From NCBI GenBank assembly GCA_903848655.1, contig CAINGT010000006.1:1-45737 (forward strand): a stretch of 45,737 nucleotides of DNA, given 5' to 3'. Positions 16,941 to 25,724 of this stretch are shown in pieces. The translations under genes and the position numbers were made by a program. Numbering within the stretch: position 1 is the first letter of the stretch; each line of letters opens with the position of its first letter. The notes under the pieces were generated by a model. The model saw only the letters and a list, made by a program, of their open reading frames with translations, ran no database searches and was not told the DNA's origin. The stretch is from an uncultured Sphingomonadales bacterium. GTDB lineage: Bacteria > Pseudomonadota > Alphaproteobacteria > Sphingomonadales > Sphingomonadaceae.

Positions 16941-19439
16941 ATGCCCGCCAGCCCCCCGCCGCTTGCCTTCGCGGCAGGGTTGCACGACTATCCGGTAGGG
17001 ACAGACGCGCTCGATCTGTACCGGCTGGCCAAGCCCGGCGTTGCCGCCAAGTGGCAGGCGATGGCGCGCGGGCTGGTGGCCTTGCGCGACGAAGCGGGCA
17101 TTCCGGTGGCGGAAGTGGTGGCGCGCCAGATTCAGGATCTGGGCCTAAGCTTTCGCATGACCGGCGATGCCGAAGAACGACCTTGGCCGCTGTCACCGAT
17201 GCCGCTGGTGATCGGCGCGGCCGAATGGGCGGGGATCGAACGCGGGCTGATCCAGCGCGCCGAACTGATCGAGGCGGTGACCGCCGATATTTATGGCCCG
17301 CAACGCCTGATCGCCGAAGGGCACTTGCCCGCCGCGCTGGTTGCGGGCAGCCGGTTTTTTGCGCGCAATGTGATCGGCGCGCGCACAGTCGATGGCCGCA
17401 GCGCGCAAGGCCCCTTGCTGTCGGTCTATGCCGCCGATCTGGTCTGTTCCGCCGGGGGGCAGTGGCGCGTGCTGCACGACCGGCTGCGGCTGGCCACCGG
17501 GGTCGGCTATGCGCTCGAAAACCGGCTGGCCTTGTCGCGCAGCACGGGGGCCTTGCTGGGGGGTATCCACACCCGGCGGCTGGCGCAGTTTTTTGCCGAG
17601 ATGCGCAGCGGCATGGCGCGGACGTGTTCGCGCGAAACCCCGCGCATCGCGCTGCTGACCCCCGGACGGCTCAACCAGTCTTATCCCGAACAGGCGCATC
17701 TGGCGCGCTATCTGGGCTTTCCGCTGGTGGAAGGGCGCGATCTGACCGTCAGCGATGACCGGTTGTATGTCCGCACGATTGCCGGGCCAAAACGGATCGA
17801 CGCGCTGTGGCGGTGGATCGACACCAACGCGCTCGACCCGCTGGCGTTCGATGCGCGCAGCGAAATCGGCGTGCCCGACGGGTTTGAGGCATGGTTGCGC
17901 GGCGGGGTCGAACTCATCAACGCGCCCGGTGCCGAAGTGCTCGAAGCGCCCGCATTTGCTGCCTTTCTGCCGCATTTGTGCCGCGTGTTGCGCGATGAAG
18001 CGCCGATCCTGCCCAATGTCACGACATGGTGGTGCGGGCAAAGCGATCAGGCGCAAGGCTTGCGCGACCGGCTGGACGAACTCGTGGTGATTTCCGCGTT
18101 CGGGCGCAAAGTCGAAGGCCTGCCCGCGGGCAAAGGCCTGCCGGGGCGCACGATGTCCCGCCTGACGCGCGATACGCTGCTCGCCGCGTTCGAACGCCGG
18201 CCGCTCGACTATTGCGGGCAGGAAATCGTTGAACTGGCGACCACCCCGGCGCTGATCGATGAACGCTATGTGCCGCGCGCGTTTACTTTGCGTGCGTTTG
18301 TTGCGCGCGGTGCGGATGGCGCGTGGACGGTGATGCCGGGCGGGTTTGCGCGGCTGTCGACATCGGGCGAAGTGCAAAGCGCGTGGATGGGCGAAGGCGA
18401 TCTGTCGGCGGATGTGTGCATCGTCGATGATGCCGCGCCCGCCAGTCTGGCGGCATCGCGGCTGGTCGAAACCGCCAAAGTGCGGCGCGGCGGGGGGATT
18501 CTGGCCAGTCAGGCGGCGGACAACCTTTACTGGTTTGCACGCTATGTCGAACGCGCGGAAATGACTTTGCGCGTGATCCGTGCGGTGCTCGGCAGCATGA
18601 TCGAGGTCGATGCGGCGGCGGGCGGCAACCCTGAAACCGTGGCGGCGCTGTTGGCGCTGCTGGTCGAATGGGGGGCGATCAGCCCGGCCACGGCCAAATT
18701 GCCGGTGGCGCAAGCGGCGCGCGCGGCGCTATCGGAAACCGTGCTGGCTGGCGGTGTGGGCACGATCTTTAACCGCTTTCGCGCTGCCGGGCTGACTTTG
18801 CGCGACCGGCTGACTCCCGATTTCTGGCGGATTGTCAGCCGGCCTTTGCCGCCGCTCGAATCGCATCGCCCCGGGGCCTTGCTGCGGATCGCGCGCGAAT
18901 TGATCGAGCGGCTGAGCGCGGTGTCGGGGCTGCTGGCGGAAAATTTCAACCGGGGTCCATCGTGGCGCTTTCTCGATCTGGGGCGGCGGGTGGAGCGCGC
19001 ATTCGGGATTTGTGCGACGGTCGCCGCGCTGGGCGATCCGGGCGATCAGGCCGAAGCGTTGAGCGTGCTGCTCGACCTGTCGGACAGCCAGATTACGTAT
19101 CGCGCGCGCTATCTGACCGGGCCGCGCCGCGATCCAGTGCTCGATATGCTGCTGCTCGATCCCGACAATCCGCGCAGCCTGATGTTTCAGGTCAATGCCA
19201 TTTGCGATCATATCGCCGCTTTGCCCAGCTTGGGCGAAGACATGATGCCCGAACTGCCGCTGTTGCAGGCGCGCGCACTGCAAGGTCCGTTGCGCGCGGT
19301 AACGGTCGAATCGTTCGATGCCGACTTGTTGACGCAGACCGATGCGCGGCTGGAAACGCTGTCAGACACCATCGCCGCGCGCTATTTCCTGCAATACGAA
19401 AAGAGCCGCAATTCTTACGGCGACAACTTGCTCGCGTGA
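16941..19439 (+). CDS. Circularly permuted ATP-grasp ligase fused to an alpha-E domain
   Basis: An 832-residue cytoplasmic fusion. Residues about 60-480 are a type 2 circularly permuted ATP-grasp domain (IYGPQRLIAEGHLPAALV, LLTPGRLNQSYPEQAHLARYLGFPLVEGRDL, and PRAFTLRAFVARGADGAWTVMPGGFARL are family landmarks), predicted to form amide bonds using ATP. From residue about 518 the alpha-E domain starts with ILASQAADNLYWFARYVERAE, an all-helical domain of unknown function. In many bacteria these are two genes; here they are one. The ATG at 16941 lies 5 nt after the DUF2126 stop, and the next transglutaminase starts 10 nt downstream, so all three are surely co-transcribed. Confidence 0.93.
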   Translation: MPASPPPLAFAAGLHDYPVGTDALDLYRLAKPGVAAKWQAMARGLVALRDEAGIPVAEVVARQIQDLGLSFRMTGDAEERPWPLSPMPLVIGAAEWAGIERGLIQRAELIEAVTADIYGPQRLIAEGHLPAALVAGSRFFARNVIGARTVDGRSAQGPLLSVYAADLVCSAGGQWRVLHDRLRLATGVGYALENRLALSRSTGALLGGIHTRRLAQFFAEMRSGMARTCSRETPRIALLTPGRLNQSYPEQAHLARYLGFPLVEGRDLTVSDDRLYVRTIAGPKRIDALWRWIDTNALDPLAFDARSEIGVPDGFEAWLRGGVELINAPGAEVLEAPAFAAFLPHLCRVLRDEAPILPNVTTWWCGQSDQAQGLRDRLDELVVISAFGRKVEGLPAGKGLPGRTMSRLTRDTLLAAFERRPLDYCGQEIVELATTPALIDERYVPRAFTLRAFVARGADGAWTVMPGGFARLSTSGEVQSAWMGEGDLSADVCIVDDAAPASLAASRLVETAKVRRGGGILASQAADNLYWFARYVERAEMTLRVIRAVLGSMIEVDAAAGGNPETVAALLALLVEWGAISPATAKLPVAQAARAALSETVLAGGVGTIFNRFRAAGLTLRDRLTPDFWRIVSRPLPPLESHRPGALLRIARELIERLSAVSGLLAENFNRGPSWRFLDLGRRVERAFGICATVAALGDPGDQAEALSVLLDLSDSQITYRARYLTGPRRDPVLDMLLLDPDNPRSLMFQVNAICDHIAALPSLGEDMMPELPLLQARALQGPLRAVTVESFDADLLTQTDARLETLSDTIAARYFLQYEKSRNSYGDNLLA

Positions 19440-19449
19440 TCGGCCCGCC

Positions 19450-20373
19450 ATGCTTTATGATATTCGCCACCTGACCACGGTCAAATATGCCAGCCCGGTG
19501 CGGCTGGCGCGGTTCAACTTGCGGTTGCGCCCGGCGGCGTGGCCGGGGCAAGTGCTCGACCGGTTCAAGCTGGTGATTGATCCACCGCCGTGGTCGATTC
19601 AGGATGAATCCGGCCCGTTCATCGTCAACCGCAGCCGGCTGACCATCCGCGAGCCGCTGGCAAAGCTGCGCATCGAAAGCCGGTTTCGTGTCGAAGTGTC
19701 CGATCCGTCGCTGATCGCGGCGATGGTGATCGGCGATGGCGCGAACCCTTGCGCCGATCCGCTGATGGGCGGGCCAACCGTGGCGCAGATCCGCGAACGC
19801 GCCGCGCGCAACCGTGATCTGACCGCGATGGGCCCGGCGAGCTATCTTTACCCGTCGCCGATGGCCCCCAGCTCGCCCGCGATTGCCGGTTGGGCCGAAG
19901 CGTTTTTCCCCACCCAGCAAAGCGTGCTGGTGGCCGCCTGCACGCTGATGCGCGCGATCCATCAGGAATTCACTTATGATGGTGATGCCACCACCACGCG
20001 CACTTTGCCCGATGAAGCTTTTGCCGCGCGCCATGGGGTGTGTCAGGATTTTGCCCATGTGATGATCGTGGCGGCGCGCGCGCACGGCATTCCGGCGGCT
20101 TATGTCAGCGGCTATTTGCGCACTATCCCCCCGCCGGGCAAACCCCGGCTGATCGGTGCCGATGCCACCCATGCTTGGGCCAATCTGTGGTGCGGCGATG
20201 ATCTCGGCTGGATCGGGTTTGATCCGACCAACGACACGCTGGCGCGCGCGGACCACATCTTTACCGCGATGGGGCGCGATTATGCCGATGTTGCCCCGTT
20301 GGACGGGGTGTTCCACGGCGGGTCGAAACAGACGATGACCGTGTCGGTCGATGTTGCGCCAGTAACCGACTGA
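19450..20373 (+). CDS. Transglutaminase-like cysteine protease/amidase
   Basis: A 307-residue transglutaminase-family protein with N-terminal beta domain (LYDIRHLTTVKYASPVRLARFNLRLRP) and papain-like core: Cys198 in GVCQDFAHVM, His241 in ATHAWANLW, Asp258 in GFDPTND. The triad is complete. No signal peptide, so cytoplasmic. It is the third gene of the ATP-grasp unit, 10 nt after its neighbour, and has no DUF2126. In the model of Iyer and Aravind such enzymes hydrolyse or transfer the amide bonds made by the ATP-grasp partner. The ATG at 19450 starts the family domain directly. It ends 12 bp before the convergent membrane protein gene. Confidence 0.93.
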   Translation: MLYDIRHLTTVKYASPVRLARFNLRLRPAAWPGQVLDRFKLVIDPPPWSIQDESGPFIVNRSRLTIREPLAKLRIESRFRVEVSDPSLIAAMVIGDGANPCADPLMGGPTVAQIRERAARNRDLTAMGPASYLYPSPMAPSSPAIAGWAEAFFPTQQSVLVAACTLMRAIHQEFTYDGDATTTRTLPDEAFAARHGVCQDFAHVMIVAARAHGIPAAYVSGYLRTIPPPGKPRLIGADATHAWANLWCGDDLGWIGFDPTNDTLARADHIFTAMGRDYADVAPLDGVFHGGSKQTMTVSVDVAPVTD

Positions 20374-20385
20374 CACCCAATACGA

Positions 20386-22149
20386 TCAGGGGATGACCCG
20401 CCAAACGCGAATGTGGCTTTCGGGCGCAAGATCGACCGGTTGCAGCCAGCCGGGGGGCTGACCGCGCAGCAAGTGCGCCATCAGGCCATTGGGCGCATCA
20501 TCGCGGTAATTGCGCGCTTCGGGGGTATCGGGGCAGACCACGATCAGCGTGGCATGGCGGCGCTGCACCAGCGCCCGCGCTTCATCCGGCGGGGCCAGAA
20601 ACGCCGCGATCACATCATGCATCGCTGCCGCGCCGCGATGGTGCCCGGTGGCGACCACGCGCTGACGCGATGCGCGCAAGATGTCCGGCCCCATGTCGAG
20701 CGGCATGAACAGATCGGTCGGCGGCAAACGATCGAGCGCGCGCGCGGCGGCGGCATAGTCGCACCGGCTTGACGCAAGTGCCGCGCCGCCGGTCGCCGGG
20801 CTTGCTGTCGCCAAAGTCCACGCCAGCACCGGCAACGCTGGGATCAACACCGGTACGAATGCGCCAAGACCCGCGATCCGCCACAGCGGCGGCGCGCGGC
20901 GCAACGCGATCAGCCAGCGCAGCAGCACGATGCCGGTCGGGATTGCGGCCAGCGCGCAAGCCGTCGCGCTGGCGCGCGACAGCAATGCCGCCACCAACAC
21001 TGCCCCGGCCAGCACCAGCGTATAATCGCGCCACCAGCTTTGCGCCGCCGCAGTCGGTGCATCGCGCCACAACACAATACTCGCGATCAGCCCGACCAAC
21101 GGCACGCCGATCCATTCTGCCGCCAGCACCGGGGCCATGTGCCAGACCGGCATCCCTTCAAACACATAAGCGTACCACATGCGGCTGACCAGCGGGTCCA
21201 ATGCGCCCATCGCGCCGCCCCGGCATTGTGGCGCGGCCCACAGATAAAGCGCCAGCGTTGCGCACACTGTCGCGCCCGCTGCAACGCAAGCCACCAACCG
21301 GCGCGGCGCACGCCACCACAACACGCCGCAGCCCAACGCCAACACGCCGAACAGAGCAATGTGGAGCGGCGACACCTGATCGCAATGGGTCACCAGATCA
21401 GCGGTGCCGCGCGTGGCCAAGAACACCGCCGCGCTGGCCAGCGTCAGCGTTAAACTGGCGGTGGCCAGCCCGGCAAAACGGTCGCGCCCGCCCGCTGCGA
21501 TCAGGCCGCGCAGCGCCAGCACCGCCACAAACACTGCCGCCAGCGGCAGCCCCTCGATCGAGATCGCCAGCAGCACCGCCAGCGCCACCCCGATCACCAC
21601 CCCGCCGCGCACCGCCTCGCGCGCAGCCAGGCCATTGACCGCGACCAGTGCCATGACCACTTGCCAGCCATGATGATCGATCCGCAGCGGGGTCATTTGC
21701 AACACCAGCGGCGCGGCCAGCGCGGCGGCAAGGCAGGCCAGATCGACCGCATCGGCATCAGCCCGGCGCGCAACGAGCCTGCCCACCAGCAGCAGCGTGG
21801 CCAACAGTGTCAGCATCGGCACCACCACCAGCGTGACCGTTTCGGCCAGCCCCGGCCCGATCAGCGGGCGCAACACCACGATCATGCCGGCGAGCGGAAT
21901 ATCGACCAGCCGCGACCAATGCATCGCCACGCCTGCGGGCGCGGCGATGCGGTACTGGTGCACATCGAACCAGCTTTGCCCGGCGATCCAGTCGCGCACT
22001 TGCAGCAGTCGCAGCGCATCGTCGGCATCGCTCAGGCGCCCGGCGGCGATATTGGGGGCATAGGCCAGCAGCAGGAATGCCGACAGCATCAGCCAGGCGA
22101 TCATCACCCGCACGACCCACGGCGCGCCCGTCCTAATCCTGCCTGTCAC
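20386..22149 (-). CDS. Multispanning membrane protein, GT39/oligosaccharyltransferase-like
   Basis: About 587 residues with some 10-12 transmembrane helices and a soluble periplasmic C-terminal domain of about 110 residues. After the first helix comes DADDALRLLQVRDWIAGQSWFDVHQYR...MHWSRLVDIPL, whose acidic DADD and MHWSR motifs resemble the first periplasmic loop of GT-C glycosyltransferases that use polyprenyl-linked sugars. The exact family and substrate are uncertain. The start is unclear: GTG at 22149 keeps basic residues before the first helix; ATG at 22104 would start inside it; neither has a strong ribosome site. It follows the flavoprotein gene by 17 nt, so the pair is probably one operon. 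Confidence 0.75.
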   Translation of the reverse strand: MTGRIRTGAPWVVRVMIAWLMLSAFLLLAYAPNIAAGRLSDADDALRLLQVRDWIAGQSWFDVHQYRIAAPAGVAMHWSRLVDIPLAGMIVVLRPLIGPGLAETVTLVVVPMLTLLATLLLVGRLVARRADADAVDLACLAAALAAPLVLQMTPLRIDHHGWQVVMALVAVNGLAAREAVRGGVVIGVALAVLLAISIEGLPLAAVFVAVLALRGLIAAGGRDRFAGLATASLTLTLASAAVFLATRGTADLVTHCDQVSPLHIALFGVLALGCGVLWWRAPRRLVACVAAGATVCATLALYLWAAPQCRGGAMGALDPLVSRMWYAYVFEGMPVWHMAPVLAAEWIGVPLVGLIASIVLWRDAPTAAAQSWWRDYTLVLAGAVLVAALLSRASATACALAAIPTGIVLLRWLIALRRAPPLWRIAGLGAFVPVLIPALPVLAWTLATASPATGGAALASSRCDYAAAARALDRLPPTDLFMPLDMGPDILRASRQRVVATGHHRGAAAMHDVIAAFLAPPDEARALVQRRHATLIVVCPDTPEARNYRDDAPNGLMAHLLRGQPPGWLQPVDLAPESHIRVWRVIP

Positions 22150-22166
22150 AGCATACGATCCGGCAT

Positions 22167-23777
22167 TCAGGCGGCGATGCGTCCGGACTTGGTTGTGCGC
22201 GCCGGAACATCGCGCACGCTGTCGAGCGCGGCCTGGCTGTCGGCGCTGATCGCGCGGCGGCCGGGCTGCGCGGGCAGGGCCTTGGCATCGCCTTCGGTCC
22301 CTGCTTCGTGATATTCGGCATCTTCGTTGACACACCAGATGTCATAGACGCGCGCGCCCGCCATGATGTTTTCGACCGTCAGCATCGCGGTCATCATCGC
22401 ATGATCCTGATTGTTATAGCGGTGCATCCCGTTGCGCCCGACCATGTGCAACGTGGGATGGGCCGCTTCCAGCTCGTTCCGAAGCGCGGCGACATTGGCG
22501 GCGTAATCGTCGTCATAGACCGGATAGGCCTTTTCCTGCCGCACCACCGCGCCGCCGATGACCTGTTCGGGCCGCACCAGCCCCAGGATCGCCATTTCGT
22601 GCGTAGCCAGCGCGATCAACGCGTCATCGCTCGATGCCCACAGATCATCGCCGGCAAAGCAGAAATATTCCAGCCCGACACAGGCCACGGCAGGATCGGG
22701 CACCATTTCGGGCGACCATGACCGGAAATTCTGGATTCGCCCGACGCGCACTTTGCTGTCGTGGATATAGATCCAGTTATCGGGGAACAGATCGTCCGAC
22801 CGGATTTTCAGCGCCACCGTCAGAAAATCGCGATAGCGCAGCTTGCTCGCGGAAATCATGGTTTGCGGCTGAGGCTCGATGCGCGCCGCGAGTTCGCGCA
22901 GCGGTGCCGAACTGATCACATGTTTGGCAGCGATCACGGTGTCAACACCATCGCCAGCGCGCAGCGCGGTCATGCGCCAGCCTCCGGTGCCATCATCCGT
23001 CAACGCTTTCAGGCTGTGGCCCATCAGCACCTGTCCGCCAGCAGCCACGATCCGGTCGCGCGCGGCTTCCCACATCATGCCCGGGCCGAGCCGGGGATAG
23101 CGGAATGTTTCGAGCAGGGTCTTGGCCGCCATGCCGGTGTTGGGCCGCTTGTTGAGCCCGAGGCTGCGTTTCAGCCCGTCAAACACCGCCGCGCCGAGCG
23201 ACAGCCCTTTGATACGCTGCGCCGCCCAGTCCGCGCTCATTTCGTTGCACGGCATACCCCAGACCTTCTCGGTGTAAGTCTTGAAAAAGATGGAATAAAG
23301 CTTTTTGCCGAACTGGTTGCTGGTCCAGTCTTCAAAGCTGCGCACGGTGGTGATGGGAAACAGCCGCGCCCAGACATAGCTGGCCATGCACGTGGTTGAC
23401 CGCCACAGCCCCAGATTGCGCAGCGCCTCGAACGCGCGCAGCGGATAGGAATAGAATTTGCCCTCGTAATAGATCCGGCTCATCCGCGGGCGCTGGATGA
23501 AATCATCGGGCAGGATTTCGTTCCACAGATCGACCACTTGTTGCGATTTGGAAAAAAACCGATGCCCGCCAATGTCAAAGCGATAGCCGTCGTGTTCCAC
23601 CGTGCGGCTGATCCCGCCGACATAGCGCGGGTCTTGTTCGATAATCGCGACGCTGTACCCTTGGCGCGACAGCAGATAGCCTGCCGTCAGCCCGGCTGGC
23701 CCCGCGCCGATGATCGCGACATCAACCGCATGGTGCGCGGCATCATTTGGCGCGGAAAGGTCGCTATCAGTCGGCAT
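22167..23777 (-). CDS. FAD-dependent oxidoreductase of the UDP-galactopyranose mutase-like group
   Basis: A 536-residue flavoprotein. The N-terminal FAD site [21 protein letters not shown] is at residues 19-39, then [24 protein letters not shown], and near the end [18 protein letters not shown], the position where UDP-galactopyranose mutases carry R-Y-x-N-M-D-Q. It is longer than true Glf (compare 25725-26822) and lacks several of its motifs, so a related sugar- or lipid-linked sugar-modifying enzyme is possible. About 50 residues at the C-terminus look disordered. The ATG at 23777 follows AAGGGATC. The downstream membrane glycosyltransferase-like gene suggests a role in glycan assembly. Confidence 0.85.
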   Translation of the reverse strand: MPTDSDLSAPNDAAHHAVDVAIIGAGPAGLTAGYLLSRQGYSVAIIEQDPRYVGGISRTVEHDGYRFDIGGHRFFSKSQQVVDLWNEILPDDFIQRPRMSRIYYEGKFYSYPLRAFEALRNLGLWRSTTCMASYVWARLFPITTVRSFEDWTSNQFGKKLYSIFFKTYTEKVWGMPCNEMSADWAAQRIKGLSLGAAVFDGLKRSLGLNKRPNTGMAAKTLLETFRYPRLGPGMMWEAARDRIVAAGGQVLMGHSLKALTDDGTGGWRMTALRAGDGVDTVIAAKHVISSAPLRELAARIEPQPQTMISASKLRYRDFLTVALKIRSDDLFPDNWIYIHDSKVRVGRIQNFRSWSPEMVPDPAVACVGLEYFCFAGDDLWASSDDALIALATHEMAILGLVRPEQVIGGAVVRQEKAYPVYDDDYAANVAALRNELEAAHPTLHMVGRNGMHRYNNQDHAMMTAMLTVENIMAGARVYDIWCVNEDAEYHEAGTEGDAKALPAQPGRRAISADSQAALDSVRDVPARTTKSGRIAA

Positions 23778-23798
23778 TGTTGATCCCTTGAGCGCTCG

Positions 23799-23863
23799 AT
23801 CGCCCTTCGCCCGCGTGAACGAAATTGCCTAATGGATGGTTAATTCGCGGTGTGAAGGGCGAT
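23799..23863. other. 10-bp inverted repeat with 45-nt loop between PilZ and flavoprotein genes
   Basis: ATCGCCCTTC (23799-23808) and GAAGGGCGAT (23854-23863) pair perfectly. The right arm starts 2 nt after the PilZ stop, and the loop holds a GGTTAA. It may help end the PilZ transcript or be an operator for the flavoprotein gene; neither is shown. Confidence 0.35.
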
Positions 23864-23865
23864 GA

Positions 23866-24447
23866 TTATGGCAGGGCAGGCAGCCCGGTGCAGTGCTTCG
23901 CCAGCTCTTCCAGTGGAAAAATGCGTTCAAAAACAATTCCATATTGCGGAGGATCGCGCCATCGCACGGTGGCATAGAGCGGCGGCAGGGCCGCAGTTTC
24001 GATCCGCACCGCCTGATCGATCGCCAGCCATCGTTCGCAGTCGAATGCTGCGCCTTGCGATGATATGTTGCGCAGCATAACCGGGACAGGTTCGTTGGTC
24101 GAATAGAGCGTTCCGGCAAGCGCGATATTCAGCCGGATATGGTGGCGTTTGTCACCCCCGCGTGCTTCGGCGATCAGGTGGTCCAGCAGCACCGGTTCGC
24201 GAAAGATCAGGTCGGCGTGGTCGGCGGCAACTCCGGTGCAATCGACTGGATGGCGGTCGCCATTGGCCAGTTCGATTGCCAGGTCCTCATGGTGTGGCAG
24301 CCCGGCGAACAGCTTGACCTTTAGCCCGCGCGCCGACGTGTCAAGGATCACGCACAGAGTTTCGCGCCCGCCGCCCACCAGCTTCGCCACGCGCAACAGC
24401 ACGGTCGTGCGTGCATCGGGGGGTGGATTTTCGGGCACTTGGTCCAT
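23866..24447 (-). CDS. Tandem PilZ-domain protein
   Basis: A 193-residue soluble protein with two PilZ-like halves. The second has the c-di-GMP signature RHHIR (RxxxR, near residue 103) and NISSQG (D/NxSxxG). The first has DTSARG at residues 36-41 but only a weak arginine motif, so it may be degenerate. PilZ proteins bind cyclic di-GMP and alter motility, polysaccharide or secretion partners. The ATG at 24447 has AAGGAG 5-6 nt upstream and overlaps the preceding TGA by one base (TGATG), so it is translationally coupled to the thioredoxin gene. A TTG one codon earlier (24450) is not needed. Confidence 0.88.
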   Translation of the reverse strand: MDQVPENPPPDARTTVLLRVAKLVGGGRETLCVILDTSARGLKVKLFAGLPHHEDLAIELANGDRHPVDCTGVAADHADLIFREPVLLDHLIAEARGGDKRHHIRLNIALAGTLYSTNEPVPVMLRNISSQGAAFDCERWLAIDQAVRIETAALPPLYATVRWRDPPQYGIVFERIFPLEELAKHCTGLPALP

Positions 24448-24902
24448 CAATGCTCCTTCACCAGCGCGGCAATCTGCGCTTCATAGGCCGCGATGTCGCC
24501 CGCGCCAAAACCTTGATGGCGATAGCGCAATTTGCCTTTGCGGTCGAATACCAGCGTCGCTGGCAATTCGTTGATCGCCCAAGTTTTGGCGACGCTGCCC
24601 GCGCCATCCCAGACCACCGGCAGGGTAGATTGCACCTGCCGCAAAAACGCCTCTCCCGCCGCGCGCTGGCGATCCTGATTGACGGTAATCACCACGACAT
24701 CCGCGCGCCGATAGCGCCGCGACAGTTGCGCCATGAACGGAAACGCCTGCTTGCACGGGCCGCACCACGACGCCCAGAAATCGAGATAGACGACTTTGCC
24801 CCGGTATTGCGCCAGATTGAACGCAGCGGGCGCGGCATGGGCGCTCATCCCCGACAGGCCCAGCAGCATGGCCGCCAGAGCCAAGCGAAATCGCATTGTC
24901 AT
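24447..24902 (-). CDS. TlpA/ResA-type periplasmic thioredoxin
   Basis: A 151-residue protein with a Sec signal peptide (about residues 1-23, AHA-A) and a thioredoxin fold with the active site WCGPC (Cys47, Cys50) after VVYLDFWAS. The cis-proline region is NELPATLVFD. Such proteins reduce or exchange disulphides in periplasmic targets, for example in cytochrome c assembly. The mature protein starts almost directly at the fold, shorter than typical TlpA. The ATG at 24902 overlaps the GNAT stop in a 4-nt ATGA junction. The three-gene unit GNAT-thioredoxin-PilZ has no obvious single pathway. Confidence 0.9.
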   Translation of the reverse strand: MTMRFRLALAAMLLGLSGMSAHAAPAAFNLAQYRGKVVYLDFWASWCGPCKQAFPFMAQLSRRYRRADVVVITVNQDRQRAAGEAFLRQVQSTLPVVWDGAGSVAKTWAINELPATLVFDRKGKLRYRHQGFGAGDIAAYEAQIAALVKEH

Positions 24903-25411
24903 AACCGCACCGCCATCATGAATTCGGGATCGACATGATCGCCCACGCGAAACGTGATATCGGCGATCTTGACCAGCCCGTACCGCGCATAGAACCGCTG
25001 TGCCTCGGGATTGTGGGCATAGACCGACAGTTGCAATTCGTCGGACTGCGCGGCGCGCGCCTGATCGAGCGCCCAATCCATCAACCGCGCGCCAAGCCCG
25101 CGCCCCAGCCGCGCCGGATCGGTGTACAATTGTTTAAGCTCGCACGGTGCCCGCGCATCGCTGTGGCGCGGCAGCGAACTGACTCGCGCGAATTTGCAGA
25201 ACGCGGCAATCGCGCCATCGGCTTCGACCACCGCGACGGCCAGACCGGGATTGGCAAGTTCACGCGCCACGGTGCCGGGACTGTGGGTTTGCGCCAGAAA
25301 CGCGGCAAGATTGTCCGGGCTGTAGAGATGGCCGAATTTGGCCACGAATGCCCGCGCGCCAAGCTCCGCCAGCGCAGCGATGTCAGCGGGGATTGCTAGG
25401 CGCATTATCAT
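24899..25411 (-). CDS. GNAT-family N-acetyltransferase
   Basis: A 170-residue acetyltransferase. The acetyl-CoA-binding motif A is seen as LKQLYTDPARLGRGLGARLMDWAL, and motif B as ELQLSVYAHNPEAQRFYARYGLV. The substrate is not predictable; similar proteins act on small amines or protein N-termini. The start pair ATG-ATA-ATG at 25411/25405 begins the fold (MIMRLAIPADIAALAELG); the open frame continues to 25606 through repeat DNA and is excluded. First gene of the overlapping unit with thioredoxin and PilZ. Confidence 0.88.
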   Translation of the reverse strand: MIMRLAIPADIAALAELGARAFVAKFGHLYSPDNLAAFLAQTHSPGTVARELANPGLAVAVVEADGAIAAFCKFARVSSLPRHSDARAPCELKQLYTDPARLGRGLGARLMDWALDQARAAQSDELQLSVYAHNPEAQRFYARYGLVKIADITFRVGDHVDPEFMMAVRL

Positions 25412-25445
25412 TGCTCGACGATAGCCCACGGACTTTGCGCGCGAT

Positions 25446-25510
25446 AGAGCGTGATGTGAAAAAGTGGGTACCGAATTTTTGCAATAAATCCCGCAAAAAC
25501 AAATACTCCT
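25446..25510 (-). repeat. Dispersed palindromic repeat, partial copy
   Basis: Reads AGAGCGTGATG, then a diverged GTGGGTACCGAATTTTTG core, GCAATAAATCCCGC and AAAACAAATACTC. The GAGCCGCAGG block and the terminal hairpin of the full element are missing, and no GANTC remains. The orientation matches copy 1. The remaining bases 25511-25724 up to glf hold no recognisable gene, tRNA or strong promoter. Confidence 0.75.
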
Positions 25511-25724
25511 GAGGAAGCTCCTAATCAACCTCATCGTATCTTGTGCAAGAGTGAGTGAGTCAGTGCGCTTGGCCCATGACCGCGCATGTCGTGCGTCGAC
25601 CGGCATTCTGGTTCGCTAGGTTGAAACGGCCTTGCGGCGTCAGCGCGCAGCAAGTACCGGCGGTTGCTCTAACGAGATGGTTTCGGACAAGGCGTCGGGT
25701 TCGTGCGCGCGAGGTAAAAATGCC

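Noticed and set aside
17193-18713. 506-codon open frame on the minus strand
   Set aside because: Antisense shadow of the ATP-grasp gene with the same Arg/His/Gln-rich composition typical of high-GC antisense frames.
24448-24450. TTG as start of the PilZ gene
   Set aside because: The next codon is ATG with an ideal AAGGAG spacing and a TGATG overlap with the upstream stop.
25511-25724. Small ORFs or a tRNA upstream of glf
   Set aside because: Frames here are short, lack ribosome sites and family similarity; no cloverleaf or T-loop motif was found.
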